A stretch of 9,066 nucleotides of DNA from CBDUXZ01 sp965371325 [NCBI: uncultured bacterium] (GTDB lineage Bacteria; JAUYMQ01), in NCBI GenBank assembly GCA_965371325.1, contig CBDUXZ010000050.1, forward strand, positions 1 through 9,066. Direction: 5' to 3'. Below, piece after piece: positions 6,224 to 9,066 of this stretch (positions are counted from its first letter, which is position 1; the number at the start of each line of letters is the position of its first letter). The notes under the pieces are model-generated. The model saw only the letters and a list, made by a program, of their open reading frames with translations. It was not told the DNA's origin and did no database searches. The position numbers and the translations under genes are program-made.

Positions 6224-7237
6224 GTGGATAGCCCGACAAACAAGCGTCACTACGCCTTCGAGATTGCCCGCACGCCGGGTGAGGAGGCCTTTGCGCGTAT
6301 CCGCCAGTACCTCCTCTGGACCTTCCCCGATCAACCGCCTGAAAACATCGACCTCGCCCTGGCACGCCGCCCGGTCCGCTTTACGAGCATCACGACGCGT
6401 GAGAACGCGGAGCGCCTGATTCGCCAGTTCCGGCAGATGGGCGCCGAGGTCACGCTGACCGATCTCTCGGCTGCTTCGCCGTTGCCGGAGGTGTCGCCAG
6501 AACCAACGCCCGGAACGGCGGCTGCGGCAGTTCCCGTTGATGACGCCGCATCCTCCGTGGCGGACCATCGCGCGCGTCTCGCACGGCATCGTCTCGAGGG
6601 TGCCGAGGAGGGCGTCCGCGAGGCCGAGCGGCTTGCCGCCGAGCGCGCGGAAATGGAGAGCCGTCCACCGATATTTTTCTGGAGCGCCTGGGCCGAAGCG
6701 GTGTTCTCGCCCGTAACGTTCTTTGCCCGCCTGCGGGCGCCCGGCGGAACCATGCAGGCCCTCCTCTTCGCCGCCACGCTGGGTCTGCTCGCGATGATCC
6801 TCTCCTTCCCGGCGAGCACCCTCGCGCTCCTCGACGAGGGAGCGATCTCGGCGAGCGATCTCGGCGAGCGATACGTAACGGGGCTTTTCACGCAGCCCTT
6901 CGTGACCGTCATCGCGACATGCCTCACCGCCTGGCTCTTTCACACCGGCCTGCGGATTGTCGCCGGACCGCGCCCCTTCCATGTAACGCTCAAGGTCGTG
7001 GCCTACACAACCGCCGCGGCGGTCTTCGCGGCGATCCCGAGGGCCGGCCCGGCCATTGCCACCTTCGTCACGTTTCTCCTGATCCTCGTGGGTCTCTCAA
7101 GCGCCCAGCGAATTTCTCCGATCAGAGCTCTTGGGGCCGTGCTGTTGCCCCTCTTCTTCGTGGGCTTCCTGATCATTCTTGCCGTCGGCAGCTTCGTCCT
7201 CGGCAGCTACTTCATTCTGGAGGCGCTCCGGTCCTGA
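6224..7237 (+). CDS. Yip1-type membrane protein with N-terminal L7/L12-C-terminal-like module
   Basis: Protein of 337 residues with a GTG start; GAGG lies 11 bases upstream. Three parts can be seen. Residues ~9-80 follow the pattern of the ribosomal protein L7/L12 C-terminal fold: a helix, ENIDLALARRPVRF, then SITTRENAERLIRQF and MGAEVTL. Residues ~82-148 are a low-complexity Pro/Ala linker and a charged helix rich in Arg, Glu and Ala. The C-terminal half has about five hydrophobic segments (roughly 178-198, 222-246, 255-271, 274-292, 302-326), preceded by WAEAVFSPVTFFARLR, which resembles the entry segment of Yip1-domain proteins. It is probably an inner-membrane protein with a cytoplasmic N-terminus. 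Function is unknown; bacterial Yip1 proteins are poorly characterised. The gap to the upstream gene is 46 bases, so it could be the tail of the operon, but no functional link to thiamine is visible. Confidence 0.75.
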   Translation: MDSPTNKRHYAFEIARTPGEEAFARIRQYLLWTFPDQPPENIDLALARRPVRFTSITTRENAERLIRQFRQMGAEVTLTDLSAASPLPEVSPEPTPGTAAAAVPVDDAASSVADHRARLARHRLEGAEEGVREAERLAAERAEMESRPPIFFWSAWAEAVFSPVTFFARLRAPGGTMQALLFAATLGLLAMILSFPASTLALLDEGAISASDLGERYVTGLFTQPFVTVIATCLTAWLFHTGLRIVAGPRPFHVTLKVVAYTTAAAVFAAIPRAGPAIATFVTFLLILVGLSSAQRISPIRALGAVLLPLFFVGFLIILAVGSFVLGSYFILEALRS

Positions 7238-7268
7238 ACTGTCCAGCCGCTAGAGCAGCGCGATGGCC

Positions 7269-7286
7269 ATTCCGACCAAGCGGAAT
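7269..7286 (+). promoter_or_regulatory. Small hairpin covering the likely htrA ribosome binding site
   Basis: ATTCCG (7269-7274) and CGGAAT (7281-7286) are perfectly complementary with a 6-base loop. The 3' arm contains GGAA (7282-7285), the only Shine-Dalgarno-like stretch before the ATG at 7291 (5-base spacer). Folding would hide it, so translation could be structure-controlled. The stem is only 6 bp and the role is inference. Confidence 0.3.
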
Positions 7287-7290
7287 TCTC

Positions 7291-8814
7291 ATGCACTTGC
7301 CGAAAGCCCAAACCGTATTCAATACCCAACGCCGCGGATCGCGCGCCCTCTCCTTCCTGCTCGCCGCGCTTTGGCTCCTTGGCATGCCGGGCTGCGGCGA
7401 AGCCGGAACCGCCGGACCGGATCAGGAGAAGCTTGCCCGTTTCGAGGAGTTGCAGGAGACGATCATCGCGGTATCCGATCTGATCAAGCCGACGGTCGTG
7501 CACATCGAGGCAATCGTCCGGAAAAACAGCCGACGGGCCAAGGTGACCGGCTCGGGGATCATCATCGACGCCGAAGGGCACATCATGACGAACCATCACA
7601 TCGTCAACGAGGCGGATAAGATCACGGTCACCGTCCCCGGCAGGAAGAAAAAACTCAACGCGAAGTTGCTGGGCGCGGACATTCAGACCGACGTCGCCGT
7701 CATCAAGGTGGATGCCGTCAAGCCCCTCCCCTTCCCCAAGTTCACCGACTCCGACAAGGTCCGCGTGGGGGAGTGGGTCGTCGCTATCGGAAACCCCTAT
7801 GGCCTCGACGGCACCGTGTCCTTCGGCATCGTGAGCGCCAAGGGGCGGAACCTGCAACTCCCGAATCTCATCAACGAGTTCATTCAGACCGATGCGATGA
7901 TCGATCACGGCTCGAGCGGAGGGCCGCTGGTCAACCTGCGCGGGGAGGTTCTCGGCGTGAACAGCCGCGGGCAGGGGCGCGGCATCGGCTTTACGATTCC
8001 CATCAATACGGCCATGAAGGTCAAGGAGCAGATAGTGGCCTCCGGTGCGATTGAGCGCGGATATCTCGGCGTTTCCGTTCAGCCCTTCGATCGCGACATG
8101 GCGGAGCACTTCGGAATCCCCGACACGAACGGGGTGATCATCAACGGGGTTCGGACCGGTACACCGGCCGAAAAGGCGGGACTCGCCCCGGGCGACATCC
8201 TCACCCATTTCGATGGTAAAGAGATCGAGGCCGAGGAAGAGAAGGAGCTCAGCAAGTTTCAGAGGCTTGTGGCGAGGACGGGCATCGGGAAAACCGTGGA
8301 GCTGTCCGTCGTGCGGAATGGAAAGCCGGTGAGGTTAAGCGCCCTCATCGGCCGGCAGCCCAAGGCGCAAGCCGAAGAAGAGGAAGCGCGCGATTTCGGG
8401 ATCAACATCAAGGAGATCACGGAGTCGATCTATTTGAGCCAGCGACTTGATACGAAGGACGGCGTGATCGTCTCCCACGTCGAGAACGGTACGCCGGCCG
8501 CAGAGTCGAAGCTCGCGACCGGCGACGTGATCCAGGAGATAGCCGGACGACCAGTTCAGAACCTGGAAGACTTCCAGAGCGCCCTGGGCGAGGCGGAGAA
8601 GAAGCGGCGCTTTCTCGTGAAGGCCCGCCGGGGAAAGGATCTGAGGTTCTTCCTTGTCAAGATGGACACCGGGCGACGCGGGCCCAGGGAGGAAGGGCTC
8701 AGCGAAACGGCGGAAGGGGAGAAAAAAGTGCTGCCGCCCCAGCCCATCCCGGCGCCGGCGAAAGAGCAGGTTCCGGGCACGACCGGAGGCAGCCTCCGGC
8801 CCCCGGGCGGCTGA
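7291..8814 (+). CDS. HtrA/Deg-family serine protease with two PDZ domains, probable lipoprotein
   Basis: Envelope quality-control protease of 507 residues (DegP/DegQ-like layout). The N-terminus has a basic region, a hydrophobic stretch ALSFLLAALWLL and LGMPGC with Cys35, a lipobox-like site; Met at -3 is unusual, so lipidation is probable rather than certain. The trypsin-like domain has GSGIIIDAEGHIMTNHHIV with catalytic His103, IQTDVAVIKV with Asp134 and IQTDAMIDHGSSGGPLVN with catalytic Ser209. The common GNSGG is GSSGG here, but the triad is complete. PDZ1 (~255-352) starts at GYLGVSVQPF and contains NGVRTGTPAEKAGLAPGDIL; PDZ2 (~366-458) contains VSHVENGTPAAESKLATGDV. A charged, Pro-rich tail follows. 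The frame is open further upstream to 6919, but that lies inside the membrane-protein gene; the signal peptide supports ATG 7291. Likely roles are degradation or chaperoning of misfolded envelope proteins. Confidence 0.93.
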   Translation: MHLPKAQTVFNTQRRGSRALSFLLAALWLLGMPGCGEAGTAGPDQEKLARFEELQETIIAVSDLIKPTVVHIEAIVRKNSRRAKVTGSGIIIDAEGHIMTNHHIVNEADKITVTVPGRKKKLNAKLLGADIQTDVAVIKVDAVKPLPFPKFTDSDKVRVGEWVVAIGNPYGLDGTVSFGIVSAKGRNLQLPNLINEFIQTDAMIDHGSSGGPLVNLRGEVLGVNSRGQGRGIGFTIPINTAMKVKEQIVASGAIERGYLGVSVQPFDRDMAEHFGIPDTNGVIINGVRTGTPAEKAGLAPGDILTHFDGKEIEAEEEKELSKFQRLVARTGIGKTVELSVVRNGKPVRLSALIGRQPKAQAEEEEARDFGINIKEITESIYLSQRLDTKDGVIVSHVENGTPAAESKLATGDVIQEIAGRPVQNLEDFQSALGEAEKKRRFLVKARRGKDLRFFLVKMDTGRRGPREEGLSETAEGEKKVLPPQPIPAPAKEQVPGTTGGSLRPPGG

Positions 8815-8820
8815 GGGGGA

Positions 8821-8849
8821 TTGCCGCTCTTTCGCTTCTGTGTTACTTG
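8821..8849 (+). promoter_or_regulatory. Weak candidate promoter for tRNA-Thr
   Basis: TTGCCG (8821-8826) and TACTTG (8844-8849) are separated by 17 bases, with an extended -10 TG (8841-8842). Both hexamers are poor matches. It begins just after the htrA stop and would start RNA about 35 bases before the tRNA. Confidence 0.22.
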
Positions 8850-8864
8850 CTTCGCCGATTTTTG

Positions 8865-8888
8865 GGGAGCGGCCTGATGCCTGCTCCC
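8865..8888 (+). other. 9-bp hairpin just before tRNA-Thr
   Basis: GGGAGC (8865-8870) pairs with GCTCCC (8883-8888), and inside it GGC (8871-8873) pairs with GCC (8879-8881) around a 5-base loop, with one bulged T at 8882. No T-run follows on either strand, so it is not a standard intrinsic terminator. It ends 3 bases before the tRNA and could be a processing or end-of-htrA structure. Confidence 0.4.
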
Positions 8889-8891
8889 TGA

Positions 8892-8967
8892 GCCGAGGTA
8901 GCTCAGCTGGTAGAGCAGCTGATTCGTAATCAGCAGGTCGGCGGTTCGAGTCCGCCCGTCGGCTCCA
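8892..8967 (+). tRNA. tRNA-Thr (anticodon CGT), CCA encoded
   Basis: Full cloverleaf of 76 bases: acceptor GCCGAGG, D-arm GCTC/GAGC, anticodon stem GCTGA/TCAGC with loop TTCGTAA (anticodon CGT at 8925-8927), five-base variable loop, T-arm GGCGG/CCGCC with loop TTCGAGT, 3' acceptor strand CGTCGGC, discriminator T and encoded CCA. It reads ACG threonine codons. Six of the seven acceptor pairs form; position 6 is a G-G mismatch with position 67. The other arms are perfect, so the gene is most likely functional. Confidence 0.95.
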
Positions 8968-9066
8968 AGATTCCCCTTCCCTGGCACGAGGTTACTGGGT
9001 CGCTCCGCAGCAAGGCTGTCCGCATCGTTCGCCTGGGCCGGGCTGGGTCGGGCAGACGGGGCGAGC
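8968..9066. other. Right-edge stretch, nothing recognised
   Basis: These 99 bases after the tRNA show no gene, T-rich terminator or second tRNA. I looked for a repeat of the tRNA 3' end that would mark an integrated element and found none within the window. Confidence 0.5.

Noticed and set aside
6919-7290. Upstream extension of the htrA frame
   Set aside because: It overlaps the membrane-protein gene, is Arg/Pro-rich shadow sequence, and the signal peptide starts at ATG 7291.
8865-8888. Intrinsic terminator after htrA
   Set aside because: The stem is good but no T-tract follows it on the plus strand, and on the minus strand it is followed by A residues rather than T.
8556-8987. Minus-strand frame containing GRTRTADLLITNQLLYQLSY
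   Set aside because: This is the familiar artefact of translating the antisense strand of a tRNA gene, continued through the antisense of htrA.

Overview
The window is GC-rich and gene-dense. It reads as chromosome from a Gram-negative, probably uncultured bacterium: there is a periplasmic HtrA-type protease with a lipoprotein-like signal, a thiazole pathway built on ThiS/ThiG, and a CofH-type radical SAM enzyme of the coenzyme F420 pathway. I cannot place the phylum from sequence alone. F420-capable deltaproteobacterial or Tectomicrobia/Nitrospinota/Rokubacteria-like lineages would fit, but this is a guess. I see no mobile element, CRISPR array or rRNA.

Layout. Positions 1-1146 (minus strand) carry alanine racemase, cut by the left edge. 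A ~255 bp divergent intergenic region follows; it holds a plausible sigma70-type promoter whose -35 box sits inside a 7-bp-arm dyad. Rightward from it runs a thiamine-centred cluster: thiS (1403-1648), thiG (1742-2518), thiE (2527-3165), a cofH-like radical SAM gene (3162-4439, start overlapping the thiE stop as ATGA) and a thiamine-diphosphate-dependent enzyme (4522-6177). Then come a Yip1-type membrane protein with an N-terminal L7/L12-C-terminal-like module (6224-7237), an HtrA/Deg serine protease (7291-8814) and a tRNA-Thr with anticodon CGT (8892-8967). The last ~100 bases show nothing I can call.

How the genes fit together. ThiS carries sulfur and ThiG builds the thiazole from 1-deoxy-D-xylulose 5-phosphate, ThiS-thiocarboxylate and 2-iminoacetate (dehydroglycine). 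ThiE would join thiazole and pyrimidine phosphates, and the downstream enzyme uses the finished cofactor. The usual 2-iminoacetate source, ThiH (from tyrosine) or ThiO (from glycine), is absent from the cluster. In its place, translationally coupled to thiE, is a CofH-family enzyme. CofH also cleaves tyrosine, and the known CofH reaction releases 2-iminoacetate as co-product. The most interesting idea here is that this CofH homologue feeds ThiG, or couples F420 and thiamine synthesis. A second oddity is that the ThiE homologue has lost one of the two Mg2+-ligand aspartates of the family (Thr84), so it may be a TenI-like thiazole tautomerase or a modified synthase.
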